Shown here: positions 17,590 to 28,740 of the stretch, piece after piece
How positions within the stretch are numbered: the first letter of the stretch is position 1
How the letters are laid out: the number at the start of each line of letters is the position of its first letter
Source: Kitasatospora sp. MAP12-44
GTDB lineage: Bacteria > Actinomycetota > Actinomycetes > Streptomycetales > Streptomycetaceae
Direction: 5' to 3'
NCBI RefSeq assembly: GCF_029892095.1
Contig: NZ_JARZAE010000004.1
Location: 2,790,001 to 2,854,000, forward strand
Length of the DNA stretch: 64,000 bases
Notes under the pieces: generated by a model
What the model saw: the letters and a program-made list of their open reading frames with translations, nothing else
The model's database searches: none
What the model was told of the DNA's origin: nothing
Translations under genes and position numbers: made by a program

Positions 17590-18887
17590 CCGCCGACCGC
17601 CGCAGCCTGCTGCACCGCAACCGCGACTTCCGCCTGCTCTGGACCGGCGAGGTGGCCGGCAAGTTCGGCTCCTCCGTGACCGGCCTCGCGTTACCCCTGA
17701 TCGCCGCCACCACCCTGCACGCCGGAGCCTTCCGAGTCAGCCTGCTGACCATGGCGAGCTGGCTGCCCTGGCTGCTGATCGGCCTGCCGGTCGGCGCCTG
17801 GGTGGACCGGATGCGCCGTCGCACGGTCATGATGGCGGCCTCCGCGGGCTCGCTGCTGCTCTTCCTGACCGTCCCGGTCGCCGCCGCCCTCGGCCGGCTC
17901 TCCTTCGCCCAACTGCTGGTCGTCGCCCTGCTGGCCGGCGCCTGCGCGGTCTTCTTCCAGACCGCCTACACCGCCTACCTGCCGGGCCTGGTGGCCGAGC
18001 CCGACCGCGCCGAGGGCAACGCCAAACTGCAGGGCAGCGCCTCGGCCGCGCAGATCGTGGGCCTGGGCACCGGCGGCTCCATCGCCCAGGCGTTCGGCGC
18101 GGTCGACAGCCTGCTGGCCAACACCGTGACCTTCCTGGTCTCGCTGCTCTGCACCGCCCGGATCAGCCACCGCGAGCCCCTCGCCGACCCCGCCCAGCGC
18201 CGCGGCCGGACCCTGCTGAAAGAGGTCGGCGAGGGCCTGAGCTGGGTGGCCCGGGACCGCTGGCTGCGCAGCTTCGTCCTGTACGGCGCGAGCTCCAACC
18301 TCGCGCTGACGGCCTACCAGTCGATCCTGGTGGTCTTCCTGATCCAGCAGGCCGGCCTGCCGCAGAGCGCGATCGGCGCCGTGATCGGCCTGGCGAGCGT
18401 CGGCGGGGTGGTCGGCGCGCTGCTGGCCCGCCGGGTCGGCGCGGCGATCGGCACGGCTCGCGCGACGCTCTTCTTCCTGCTCGGGCTGCCCGTGCTGGTG
18501 CTGCTCATCCCGCTCACCACCGGCGGCGCCGGGGTGCTCTGCTACCTGGTCGGCGGCTTCGCGGTGTCGGCGGGAGTGGTGGCCGGGAACGTGCTGCGCT
18601 CGACCTTCCAGCAGCGCTACTGCCCCGCCGAACTGCTCGGCCGGGTGACCGCCGGCAGCGCCTTCCTGAACTACGGGACGATCCCGCTGGGCGCGCTGGC
18701 GGGCGGCTCGCTGGCGGCTCTGCTGGGGCTGCGCGCGGCGATGTGGGTGGCCACCGCCGCCGTGCCGCTGGCCGCCGGAATCCTCTGGTTCTCCCCGCTG
18801 CGCGGGCTGCGCGACCTGCCGACCGGGCTCACCCTGACCCTCACCCCCGCGGTCGCGGACCGCACCGCCTGCGCGACGGCCCGCTGA
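17586..18887 (+). CDS. MFS transporter (MFS_3/enterobactin-exporter-like); contains a TTA codon
   Basis: The 433-residue protein has about 12 hydrophobic segments and MFS signatures: FRLLWTGEVAGKFGSS near the N-terminus, PVGAWVDRMRRRTVMM between helices 2 and 3, and repeats of this pattern in the second half. It resembles MFS_3-type exporters for siderophores or drugs. It is translationally coupled to the upstream regulator, suggesting induction by its substrate. Codon 36 (17691-17693) is TTA, so production may need the bldA tRNA. Substrate unknown. Confidence 0.87.
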   Translation: MTADRRSLLHRNRDFRLLWTGEVAGKFGSSVTGLALPLIAATTLHAGAFRVSLLTMASWLPWLLIGLPVGAWVDRMRRRTVMMAASAGSLLLFLTVPVAAALGRLSFAQLLVVALLAGACAVFFQTAYTAYLPGLVAEPDRAEGNAKLQGSASAAQIVGLGTGGSIAQAFGAVDSLLANTVTFLVSLLCTARISHREPLADPAQRRGRTLLKEVGEGLSWVARDRWLRSFVLYGASSNLALTAYQSILVVFLIQQAGLPQSAIGAVIGLASVGGVVGALLARRVGAAIGTARATLFFLLGLPVLVLLIPLTTGGAGVLCYLVGGFAVSAGVVAGNVLRSTFQQRYCPAELLGRVTAGSAFLNYGTIPLGALAGGSLAALLGLRAAMWVATAAVPLAAGILWFSPLRGLRDLPTGLTLTLTPAVADRTACATAR

Positions 18888-18904
18888 CCCCCTGCTCCGC
18901 TCCT

Positions 18905-18952
18905 CCGCTACCCCGCTACCCCGCTACCCCGCTACCCCGCTACCCCGCTACC
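18905..18952. repeat. Six perfect tandem copies of CCGCTACC
   Basis: Six uninterrupted eight-base units fill the 66-base gap between the convergent MFS and PAC2 genes, followed by a partial unit (GCTAC) that contains the PAC2 stop codon. Such a repeat is prone to slippage and its copy number is likely to vary between strains. Confidence 0.95.
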
Positions 18953-18953
18953 G

Positions 18954-19910
18954 CTACTCCGCGCCGCGCTCGTGCTCGGCGAGGAACTCCTCGAAGCGGC
19001 GGCCCAACTCGTCGGCCGAGGGCAGCTCGGTGGAGTCGGCGAGCAGGCTCTCGCGGCTCTCCGCGCCCGCCACCGCGTCGTACTGGCCCTCCATGCCGCG
19101 GATCGCCGAGCGCAGCTCGCCGTCGCCCTGGGCCAGCTGCTCCTCGATGTCCGCGTAGACCTCGCCGACCCGCTCGCGCAGCTCGTGGCCGGGCAGCACC
19201 AGGCCGGTGGCCGACTGGGTGGCCTCCAGGATCAGCACGGCCGCCGCCGGGTAGGCGGAGCGGGCGACGTAGTGCGGCACATGCACGGCGAAACCGAGCA
19301 CGTCGTGGCCCGCCTCGCCGAGCCGGTACTCCACCAGCGCCTGCGCGCTGCCGGGCACCTGGGCCTGCTCGAACCACTGCGGGTAGCCGGCGGCCAGGTC
19401 GAGCCGGTTGCCGTGCGGGGTGAGGCCCACCGGGCGGGTGTGCGGGACGCCCATCGGGATGCCGTGGAAGTCCAGCGTCAGCCGCACCCCGAAACGCTCC
19501 ACCAGCTGGCGGACGGCGCCGGCGAAGGCCTCCCACTCGACGTCCGGCTCCGGGCCGGTGAGCAGCAGGAACGGCGCTCCGGTGGCGTCCTGGACCAGCT
19601 GCAGCAGGATCTCGGGCGGCTCGTAGGACGTCCAGCTCTCGCGGTCGAAGGTCATCGCGGGGCGGCGGGCGCGGTAGTCCACCAGGCGGTCGTGGTCGAA
19701 GCGGGCGACCACCACGGGGCTGCCCTCCTCCAGCAGGTGGGCCATCACCTGGCCGCCGGCCTCGCCGGCGTCCATGAAGCCGTCGAAGTGGTAGAGCAGC
19801 ACCAGGCCGCCGTCCGGTCCGCCGTGGTCCTGGGACACGGCCGAGTTCGCGGCGGTCACCGCCGCAACACCCTGCGGCTCAAGCTCGTACAGCGCTTCGA
19901 AGTCGCGCAC
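18954..19910 (-). CDS. PAC2 family protein (proteasome-assembly-chaperone-like)
   Basis: The 318-residue soluble protein carries the PAC2 fold: [15 protein letters not shown] near the N-terminus, [25 protein letters not shown] and [15 protein letters not shown] in the middle. Actinobacterial members are trimeric and belong to the family of eukaryotic proteasome assembly chaperones; their job in bacteria is not settled. Start GTG 19910 has no clear ribosome site, and a nearby alternative cannot be excluded. The stop codon lies in the tail of the tandem repeat. Confidence 0.85.
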   Translation of the reverse strand: MRDFEALYELEPQGVAAVTAANSAVSQDHGGPDGGLVLLYHFDGFMDAGEAGGQVMAHLLEEGSPVVVARFDHDRLVDYRARRPAMTFDRESWTSYEPPEILLQLVQDATGAPFLLLTGPEPDVEWEAFAGAVRQLVERFGVRLTLDFHGIPMGVPHTRPVGLTPHGNRLDLAAGYPQWFEQAQVPGSAQALVEYRLGEAGHDVLGFAVHVPHYVARSAYPAAAVLILEATQSATGLVLPGHELRERVGEVYADIEEQLAQGDGELRSAIRGMEGQYDAVAGAESRESLLADSTELPSADELGRRFEEFLAEHERGAE

Positions 19911-20562
19911 CGCGCACCCAACCCGTTTCTCGTCGGTCCATCGTCAGCCGGTCTGCGGACCCGCGACGCTACTGCTACGCCAACGGCCCCGCCATCTGCA
20001 GCGTGCCGCAGAGCGCCGACATTCCCGCCGGGAAAGAAATCATCTCATCTCGATCACCCCGGCCGCTGGATAACCCCTGGTCAGAGGACCCCTGTCGAAC
20101 GAAGTGGCGTGCCGGCGGCCCACTCGCGCCCCCAATGGCGCGCCGCGAAGTGACGCACGCGTCCAAGGCAGGTATCGTCCTCTCGCTGCCTCGCATCGTC
20201 GCGTCGTCGCCACGTCGTCCGTAACGCCGTGGGCCACGACCCGAACCGTGTACGGCCAGTCACGATTCCCGCACCTTGCCTTCACCTGGCCGCCTGCTTC
20301 CCTTCGCGCTCTCGTTCCTTCCTCGGCCATTTCGCGGACACACACTGTCCCCCCGCACTTCCCGCCGGACCGGTCCATGCGAACCGTGTCCGCTCCGGCA
20401 CCGTGCTGCCCGTCTCCGGGCCGCCCCCTCCCGTCGTACAGCCGATGCTCCGGCGTACGCGGGAACGGGCGGAACACCTCGGAGCGGGGCGACCTGTCCT
20501 TCCCGACCGCCGGACACCCCAGGCGCGAGGGACCCTCCGACCGCCGAAGGAGCGAAGGTTCC
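19911..20562. other. 652-base stretch without a convincing gene
   Basis: Frames are open here on both strands but their codon third positions are not G/C biased as in neighbouring genes, and base composition is more even. It must hold the promoters of the PAC2 gene (minus) and the acetyltransferase (plus). No tRNA, hairpin or known RNA was recognised. It may contain decayed coding sequence. Confidence 0.5.
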
Positions 20563-21306
20563 GTGCCAGTTCCCGTTACCCTCACCGGCCGTACCGTTCG
20601 GCTGGAGCCCCTCACCGAGCAGCACGCCGAGGCCCTGGCCCAGGCCGCCGCCGAGGACCGCACGACGTATGCCTTCACCGCCGTCCCCCAGGGCCTGGAC
20701 GGCGCGCGGGAGTTCATCGCCACCGCGCAGGCCGACATGGCCGCCGGACGCTCCCTGGTCTTCGCCACCGTGCGGGCCTCGGACGGCCTGGTGGTCGGCT
20801 CCACCCGGTTCCTGGAACTCGACTACTGGCAGGGGCCGGTGGTCTGGCCGCCACTGCCGCAGGGCCCCAGCGGCGACCCGGCGACCGCCACCCCGGACGC
20901 CGCCGAGATCGGCCGCACCTGGCTCTCCCCGCTCGCCCAGGGCACCGGCATCAATACCGAGGCCAAGCTGCTGATGCTGCGGCACGCTTTCGAGACCTGG
21001 GGGGTGCAGCGGATCTCGCTGCGCGCCGACGCCCGCAACCTGCGCTCCCGCGCGGCGATCGAGCGGCTCGGCGCCACCAGCGAGGGCGTCCGCCGGGCGC
21101 ACAGCCGGGGCCTGGACGGAGTGGTCCGCAGCACCGCGTTCTACTCGATCCTGGACGAGGAGTGGCCCGCCGTCCGGGACATCATCGAGCTGCGGATCGC
21201 CGCCGCCATCGCCCCGAGCGCGCCCGAGCGGCGCCTGCCCCGGGGCATGGGGCGCGAACTCGACCAGGAGTGCGTCAGACACGCCGGTTCGCTGATCCCG
21301 GCCTAG
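20563..21306 (+). CDS. GNAT family N-acetyltransferase (RimJ/RimL-like)
   Basis: About 247 residues. N-terminal VTLTGRTVRLEPLTEQHAEAL opens a RimJ/RimL-type GNAT domain; VGSTRFLEL and the acetyl-CoA loop region WLSPLAQGTGINTEAKLLMLRHAFE are followed by the typical RISLRADARNLRSRAAIERLGA motif. It acetylates an amino group of an unknown small molecule or protein. I chose GTG 20563, preceded by GAAGGAG and GAAGG; the frame is open much further upstream but without coding character. Confidence 0.85.
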   Translation: MPVPVTLTGRTVRLEPLTEQHAEALAQAAAEDRTTYAFTAVPQGLDGAREFIATAQADMAAGRSLVFATVRASDGLVVGSTRFLELDYWQGPVVWPPLPQGPSGDPATATPDAAEIGRTWLSPLAQGTGINTEAKLLMLRHAFETWGVQRISLRADARNLRSRAAIERLGATSEGVRRAHSRGLDGVVRSTAFYSILDEEWPAVRDIIELRIAAAIAPSAPERRLPRGMGRELDQECVRHAGSLIPA

Positions 21307-21309
21307 CCG

Positions 21310-21485
21310 CTACCGGTGCTCCCGCCGCCCGCGCGGCAGGTGGCGGAGCACCCGGGCGAGCAGATCGCCGTCCTCGGCGCCGGTGAAGCGCGCCGGATGG
21401 GCCTCGACCAGCACCTCGACCGGCCGCCAGCCCCCGCCGCGGACCGGGGCCACCCGCACCGCGGCGCCGTTGCCGTACGAGCCCT
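21310..21485 (-). pseudogene. Possible remnant of a gene: about 58 codons with coding-like composition but no start
   Basis: Reading the minus strand, a frame with clear G/C third positions encodes a plausible protein tail (for example VLVEAHPARFTGAEDGDLL then VLRHLPRGRREHR) and ends at TAG 21310-21312, six bases past the acetyltransferase stop on the other strand. Going upstream it meets an in-frame TGA just beyond, with no ATG; only GTG codons inside could start it. This looks like the 3' end of a truncated gene. I do not recognise its family. Confidence 0.35.
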
Positions 21486-21575
21486 GGCCCTCAGCGCCTG
21501 GTCAACACCCGCTGGGAATAGCCACATCCGAGGGATCTTTCGCATACCTACCGTTTCTTCGGGCACTTCTCCCCC

Positions 21576-22562
21576 ATGACCGCCATCGACTCCGTCCGGC
21601 TGCTCGGCGCCGACCAGCAGCACATCGTCACCCGCGCCCAACTGATCGAGCACGGGGTGCCGTCCGGCACCATCGCGCATCGACTGCGGCCCGGCGGCCC
21701 CTGGCAGCGGGTGCTGCCGCGGGTGATCTGCCTGCAGAACGGCCGGTTGACCGCCCATCAGCGGCTGCGGGCCGCGCTCAGCTACGCGGCGGCGAAGGGG
21801 CAGCTGCCGCTCCCGGGGGCCGTGCTGCTCACCGGGCTGGCCGTGCTGGCCGAGGCCGGGCTCCCCAGCGCCGGGCATCCGGCCGACCTGGAGGTGATCG
21901 ACGTGCTGATCCCGGGCGCGCGGCGGGTGGCCAGCCGGGACTTCGTGCGGGTGCACCGCGCGCCCGGCATGCCGGCCGGGTTCGAGCGGGACGACGGGCT
22001 GTGGAGCGTCGGGGTGAGCCGCGCACTGGCCGACCTGGCGCCGCATCTGACGAGCGGTCGGCGCTTTCGGGCACTCTGCGCGGAGGCGATGCAGGGGCGG
22101 CACTGCGAGCGCGCCGATCTGCTCGGCAAGCTGCTCGGCGGCCCGTCGGCCACCGCCACGCTGCCGCACGTCCAGCAGGTCGCGGACGAGCTGACGGCCG
22201 GGACGTACTCGATCGCCGAGAGCGAGGCGCGTGAGGTGCTGCGGGCCGGCGGGCTGCCCGAGCCACTGTGGAACCCGGTGCTGATGCTGGACGGCGGGTT
22301 CCTGGCGATCCCGGACGCGTACTGGCCGGACGCCTGCGTGGCACTGGAGGTCGACTCGCGGGCCTGGCACCTGCGACCGGCCGACTACGAGCGGACGCTG
22401 AGCCGGGGCAATCGGCTGCAGGCCGCCCGGCTGCCGGTGGTCCGGGCCACCCCCACCCAGCTGCGCAGCGACCCGGGCCCGGTGCTGCGCGAGCTGCGCA
22501 GCCTGCTCGCCACCGGTCCGCACGGCCCGCACCGGCGGATCAGCTGGCAGCGGGCCGCCTGA
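21576..22562 (+). CDS. AbiEi-antitoxin-like N-terminus with DUF559/Vsr-like nuclease-fold C-terminus
   Basis: The 328-residue protein starts with a helix-turn-helix of the type IV AbiEi antitoxin kind (HIVTRAQLIEHGVPSGTIAHRL then WQRVLPRVICL), and ends with a DUF559-like domain (PDAYWPDACVALEVDSRAWH, matching a PD-x-ExD nuclease core, then RLPVVRATPTQLRSDP). Proteins with this architecture are widespread in actinobacteria, often without an AbiEii-type toxin partner; none is present here. Whether it is a nuclease, regulator or defence relic cannot be decided. A stable hairpin follows the stop. Confidence 0.75.
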   Translation: MTAIDSVRLLGADQQHIVTRAQLIEHGVPSGTIAHRLRPGGPWQRVLPRVICLQNGRLTAHQRLRAALSYAAAKGQLPLPGAVLLTGLAVLAEAGLPSAGHPADLEVIDVLIPGARRVASRDFVRVHRAPGMPAGFERDDGLWSVGVSRALADLAPHLTSGRRFRALCAEAMQGRHCERADLLGKLLGGPSATATLPHVQQVADELTAGTYSIAESEAREVLRAGGLPEPLWNPVLMLDGGFLAIPDAYWPDACVALEVDSRAWHLRPADYERTLSRGNRLQAARLPVVRATPTQLRSDPGPVLRELRSLLATGPHGPHRRISWQRAA

Positions 22563-22587
22563 CGGCTCTGCCGGGCCCGGACATGCC

Positions 22588-22629
22588 GCCGGGGCGGGAG
22601 CGGACGCCATTGTCCGTTCCCGCCCCGGC
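22588..22629. terminator. Bidirectional terminator between the AbiEi-like gene and ppdK
   Basis: Eighteen-base arms (22588-22605 and 22612-22629) pair with a single G-U around a six-base loop, 25 bases past the plus-strand stop and 69 bases past the ppdK stop on the minus strand. Confidence 0.75.
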
Positions 22630-22697
22630 TGCTGTACGTAGGCGGTTCTCCTGCGCCGAGCACCGCCGTACGCCCCTCCCCGACGGAGGGGATGCGG

Positions 22698-25406
<2,709 letters not shown>

Positions 25407-25880
25407 GGGTCGGTCTCCTCGCACGGGGTTGCCCTGACGCCGGAGAACATACCCATTTCGAAGGCGCTTTTGCGCCCCAGATAGGCCGTCCGGGGCCGAT
25501 ACCGAGGGGTAACCCACGAGATCAAATGCTTGTGAAGGCGTTCACCTTTGTTGCCGAAATCGTCCGCCTGACGCTAGCTTGCCTTCAAGTCTTGAATACA
25601 AAAGCCCTCGAAGATCGCGTCTGGCCGACAGAGGGTAGCGGTAGGCGCCCCGGCGCGTGGCCCCGGCTTGATTTCCTGCACCCAAGGGCCGGATCCACCC
25701 CGCCTCCCGTTCGGGAAGCGTTTTGGACACCATGGCACATTGACTACCCCTGACACAGCGTCAATCGCACCTCGGTGTGGCAAGAGTCACGGACGCCGCT
25801 CGCCCATCGTACGTATCGGAACTCATCACTCCGTCGCCCAACGCGCTCAGTTGGCGACGTTTAGTGATCACGATCTGCCA
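25407..25880. promoter_or_regulatory. AT-richer non-coding region upstream of ppdK with a 13-base palindrome
   Basis: No coding frame is supported. TTCAAGTCTTGAA at 25584-25596 is a perfect palindrome (six pairs around one base) about 180 bases before the ppdK start and could be an operator. The region is visibly less GC-rich than the genes around it. A small RNA or long leader for ppdK is possible, but no structure could be named. Confidence 0.4.
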
Positions 25881-25918
25881 AAAAGGAGTCCCCCTGGCCG
25901 GATCGGACAAGGGGACTG
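25881..25918 (-). terminator. Intrinsic terminator after dusB
   Basis: On the minus strand AGTCCCC pairs with GGGGACT across a 17-base loop, followed by CC and five T residues (25885-25881). It lies about 50 bases beyond the dusB stop. One of the few hairpins here with a T-run. Confidence 0.6.
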
Positions 25919-25969
25919 GGCCAGGCTGTCGGAGCAGCCGAATCGGCCTATTGTGACAGTTCGCAGTAA

Positions 25970-27205
25970 TCAGCCGCCGGAGGTGTCCAGTTCGGCGTCA
26001 ATGCTCGGCAGGGCGCAGTCGTACGGATCGTCCAACCACCCCTCGGGCAGCACTACCCGGCCGTTGCCGCTGGTGCGCCCGCGCGGGCCGTCGGCGGAGG
26101 CCGGCCAGAGCTGCTCCTGGCCGACCTGCGCCAGCAGCTCGGCCAGCTCGGCCAGCGAACCGGCCATCGCCAGCCTGACCCGCAGCTCGGAGCCGACCGA
26201 GAAGCCCTTGGTGTACCAGGCGACGTGCTTGCGGAAGTCCACGACCCCGCGCGCCTCGTCGCCCATCCACGCCCCCAGCAGTTCGGCGTGGCGCAGCATC
26301 GCACGGGCGACGTCGGCGAAGCTCGGGCGCGCCGTGTCGGTCTCGCCCTCGAAGACCGCGACCAGGTCCTTGAAGATCCACGGCCGGCCCAGGCAGCCGC
26401 GACCGACCACCACGCCGTCGCAGCCGGTCTCCCGCATCATCCGCAGCGCGTCGCCGGCCGACCAGATGTCGCCGTTTCCCAGCACCGGCACGTGCGAGGG
26501 CACTGCCTCGCGCAGCCGGGCGATCGCCGACCAGTCGGCGGTGCCACCGTAGTGCTGGGCCGCCGTGCGGCCGTGCAGCGCGATGGCCGAGACGCCCTCC
26601 TCGGCGCCGATCCGGCCGGCGTCCAGGTAGGTCAGGTGGTCGTCGTCGATGCCCTTGCGCATCTTCATCGTCACCGGCAGCCCGCCGGCGCCGGCCACCG
26701 CCTCGCGCAGCAGCCGGGCCAGCAGGTTGCGCTTGTAGGGGAGGGCCGAGCCGCCGCCCTTGCGGGTCACCTTGGGGACCGGGCAGCCGAAGTTGAGGTC
26801 GATGTGGTCGGCCAGGTTCTCGTCCGCGATCATGCGGGCGGCCCGGCCGACGGTGGCCGGGTCCACGCCGTAGAGCTGGATCGAGCGGGGCTTCTCGCTC
26901 GGGTCGAAGTGGATCAGCTGCATGGTCTTGGCGTTGCGCTCGACCAGGGCCCGGGTGGTGATCATCTCGGAGACGTACAGGCCCTTGCCGCCGCTCTGCT
27001 CGCGGCACAGGGTCCGGAACGGCGCGTTGGTGATCCCGGCCATCGGGGCCAGCACGACCGGGGGCCAGACCTCCAGCGGGCCGATCGCGAGCGGCGCGAA
27101 CTCACCGGCGGCCGGCGGCGCGGGCGGCGTCGGCGGCGTCTTCGGGGCGGGCTCGGTGGCGGGCTCGGCGGCGGCGGTCTGGGCTCGGTCGGACGTGGTG
27201 GTCAT
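25970..27205 (-). CDS. dusB: tRNA-dihydrouridine synthase DusB
   Basis: Flavoenzyme reducing uridines in the tRNA D-loop. The 411-residue protein shows the TIM-barrel features LAPMAGITNAPFR (FMN site), SIQLYGVDP, IDLNFGCPVPKVTRKGGGSAL (catalytic Cys in NFGCP), VTMKMRKGID, LHGRTAAQ and VLGNGDIWS. The N-terminal Pro/Ala-rich tail is low complexity. I chose ATG 27205; ATG 27256 (with AAGGGA before it) would add 17 residues. It follows the DUF4097 gene at short distance on the same strand. Confidence 0.94.
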   Translation of the reverse strand: MTTTSDRAQTAAAEPATEPAPKTPPTPPAPPAAGEFAPLAIGPLEVWPPVVLAPMAGITNAPFRTLCREQSGGKGLYVSEMITTRALVERNAKTMQLIHFDPSEKPRSIQLYGVDPATVGRAARMIADENLADHIDLNFGCPVPKVTRKGGGSALPYKRNLLARLLREAVAGAGGLPVTMKMRKGIDDDHLTYLDAGRIGAEEGVSAIALHGRTAAQHYGGTADWSAIARLREAVPSHVPVLGNGDIWSAGDALRMMRETGCDGVVVGRGCLGRPWIFKDLVAVFEGETDTARPSFADVARAMLRHAELLGAWMGDEARGVVDFRKHVAWYTKGFSVGSELRVRLAMAGSLAELAELLAQVGQEQLWPASADGPRGRTSGNGRVVLPEGWLDDPYDCALPSIDAELDTSGG

Positions 27206-27279
27206 GCGCGGCGGATCCTCGGCAGAAGCGGGGGCGAGCGGGACGGGACTCTCCATTGTCCCTTAGTACGTGCGGGTGG

Positions 27280-28092
27280 TCAGTCGCCCGGGGTGAAGCC
27301 GAGGGTCACGGTGCCGGAACCGGCGCTCGCCGTGATCGTGCGCGGCGAGCCCGAGTCCGCCAGCAGTGGGGCGATCCGCGGGGCGTCCCCGGCGCTGCGG
27401 GCGCTGACCCGGTATGTCGAGCCGGGCGGGACGGTGGCCCGCACCGAGCCGGAGTCGCACGCCAGGGTGAGCTGGTCCGGCGGCTGCGCGAAGGCGAGGT
27501 CCGTCTGCCCCGAGTCCGTCGAGGCCCGGACGCCGGCCGAGGCCAGCCGCATCCCGCTGATCCGGCCGCTGGTGAGCCGCGCGTCGATCGGGCCGGAGTC
27601 CCGGTCCAGGTCCAGCTCCCCCGAGGTGCCCCGCAGGTCGAGCGCGCCGCTCAGCCCGGCGATCCGGCCGTAGCCCGAGGTCATCCGCACCGTCACCGCC
27701 GTCGCCGCGGGCACCTGGAGATCCAGCGCGACGCTGCAGCCCGGTTCGCCGATCCCGAGGATCCGCGTGCAGCTCACGCTGATCCGCAGCGTGTGCCCGT
27801 CCAGGGTCTGCTCGACCCTGGGGCGGCGCAGTGTCCAGTTGAGCTGCGGGGTCAGCACCACCGCGTCGTCGGAGCCGGCGATGACATCGGCCGAGCCCTC
27901 CTGGAGGTCCAGCACCACCGCGGTGACCGAGGTGTAGCGGCTGGACACGGTGCTGCTCTGCCCGGCGAGCAGGCCGCCGGCCTCGCCGGCGCCGATCACC
28001 ATCACGACCGCGGCCACCAGCACGCCGAGGGTCCGCCAGAGCCTGCGCTGCATCGTGCCGCCACCGTCCGCGGCCGGCTGCCCGTCCGCCAT
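27280..28092 (-). CDS. DUF4097-type membrane-anchored beta-helix protein
   Basis: The 270-residue protein has one membrane helix (about 19-42) and an outside domain of short repeated strands (for example VTVRMTSGYGRIAGLSG, LDLRGTSGELDLDRDSG, ARLTSGRISGMRL), the pattern of DUF4097 putative adhesins. Such domains often sit beside envelope-stress two-component systems. The gene starts four bases after the response-regulator stop with GAGGG before ATG 28092, so it belongs to the same operon. It could be a sensor partner or a target of that system. Confidence 0.78.
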   Translation of the reverse strand: MADGQPAADGGGTMQRRLWRTLGVLVAAVVMVIGAGEAGGLLAGQSSTVSSRYTSVTAVVLDLQEGSADVIAGSDDAVVLTPQLNWTLRRPRVEQTLDGHTLRISVSCTRILGIGEPGCSVALDLQVPAATAVTVRMTSGYGRIAGLSGALDLRGTSGELDLDRDSGPIDARLTSGRISGMRLASAGVRASTDSGQTDLAFAQPPDQLTLACDSGSVRATVPPGSTYRVSARSAGDAPRIAPLLADSGSPRTITASAGSGTVTLGFTPGD

Positions 28093-28095
28093 CGG

Positions 28096-28740
28096 CTAGC
28101 CCTCGCCCAGGAAGCGCAGCACGGCCAGCACCCGGCGGTGGGTGTCGTCCGCGGCGGGCAGGTCGAGCTTGCCGAAGATGCTGTTGATGTGTTTGGCCAC
28201 CGCGCTGTCGCTCACCACCAGCGAGCGGGCGATCGCCGCGTTGGAGTGCCCCTCGGCCATCAGGCCCAGCACCTCGCGCTCGCGCGGTGTCAGCCGCTCC
28301 AACGGGTCCCGGTGCCGGCGGACCAGCAGTTGGGCGACGACCTCCGGGTCCAGCGCCGTGCCGCCGGCCGCGACGCGCTGCAGGGCGTCCACGAAGTCGT
28401 CCACATTGGCGACCCGCTCCTTGAGCAGGTAGCCCACCCCGCTGGTGTTGGTGGAGAGCAGGTCGGCCGCGTAGCGCTCCTCCACATACTGCGAGAGCAG
28501 CAGTACGGCCACCTCCGGCCACTGCCGGCGGATCATCAGGGCGGCCCTGACCCCCTCGTCGGTGTAGTCCGGCGGCATCCGGACGTCCACCACCACGACC
28601 TGCGGCGCGTGCTCCTCCACCGCGACGAGCAGCGCCTGCGCGTCGCCGACCGCGGCCACCACCTCGTAGCCCACCGCCTCGAGGACCTTGACCAGGCCGA
28701 CCCTCAGGAGGACCGAGTCCTCGGCGATCACAGCTCGCAC
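28096..28740 (-). CDS. NarL/LuxR-family response regulator
   Basis: The 214-residue protein has a receiver domain ([13 protein letters not shown] with the acidic pair; phospho-acceptor Asp in [11 protein letters not shown]; conserved Lys in YLLKERV) and a C-terminal LuxR-type helix-turn-helix ([22 protein letters not shown]). Start GTG 28740 lies inside the kinase gene end (13-base overlap) behind GGAG. It is phosphorylated by the neighbouring kinase and would regulate this operon or envelope genes. Confidence 0.93.
   Translation of the reverse strand: MRAVIAEDSVLLRVGLVKVLEAVGYEVVAAVGDAQALLVAVEEHAPQVVVVDVRMPPDYTDEGVRAALMIRRQWPEVAVLLLSQYVEERYAADLLSTNTSGVGYLLKERVANVDDFVDALQRVAAGGTALDPEVVAQLLVRRHRDPLERLTPREREVLGLMAEGHSNAAIARSLVVSDSAVAKHINSIFGKLDLPAADDTHRRVLAVLRFLGEG

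Noticed and set aside
18905..18957. Short direct repeats considered as a CRISPR array
   Set aside because: Units are eight bases with no spacers and no cas genes are present.
20104..20562. N-terminal extension of the GNAT acetyltransferase
   Set aside because: Frame is open but lacks coding bias and the family domain starts right after GTG 20563, which has a ribosome site.
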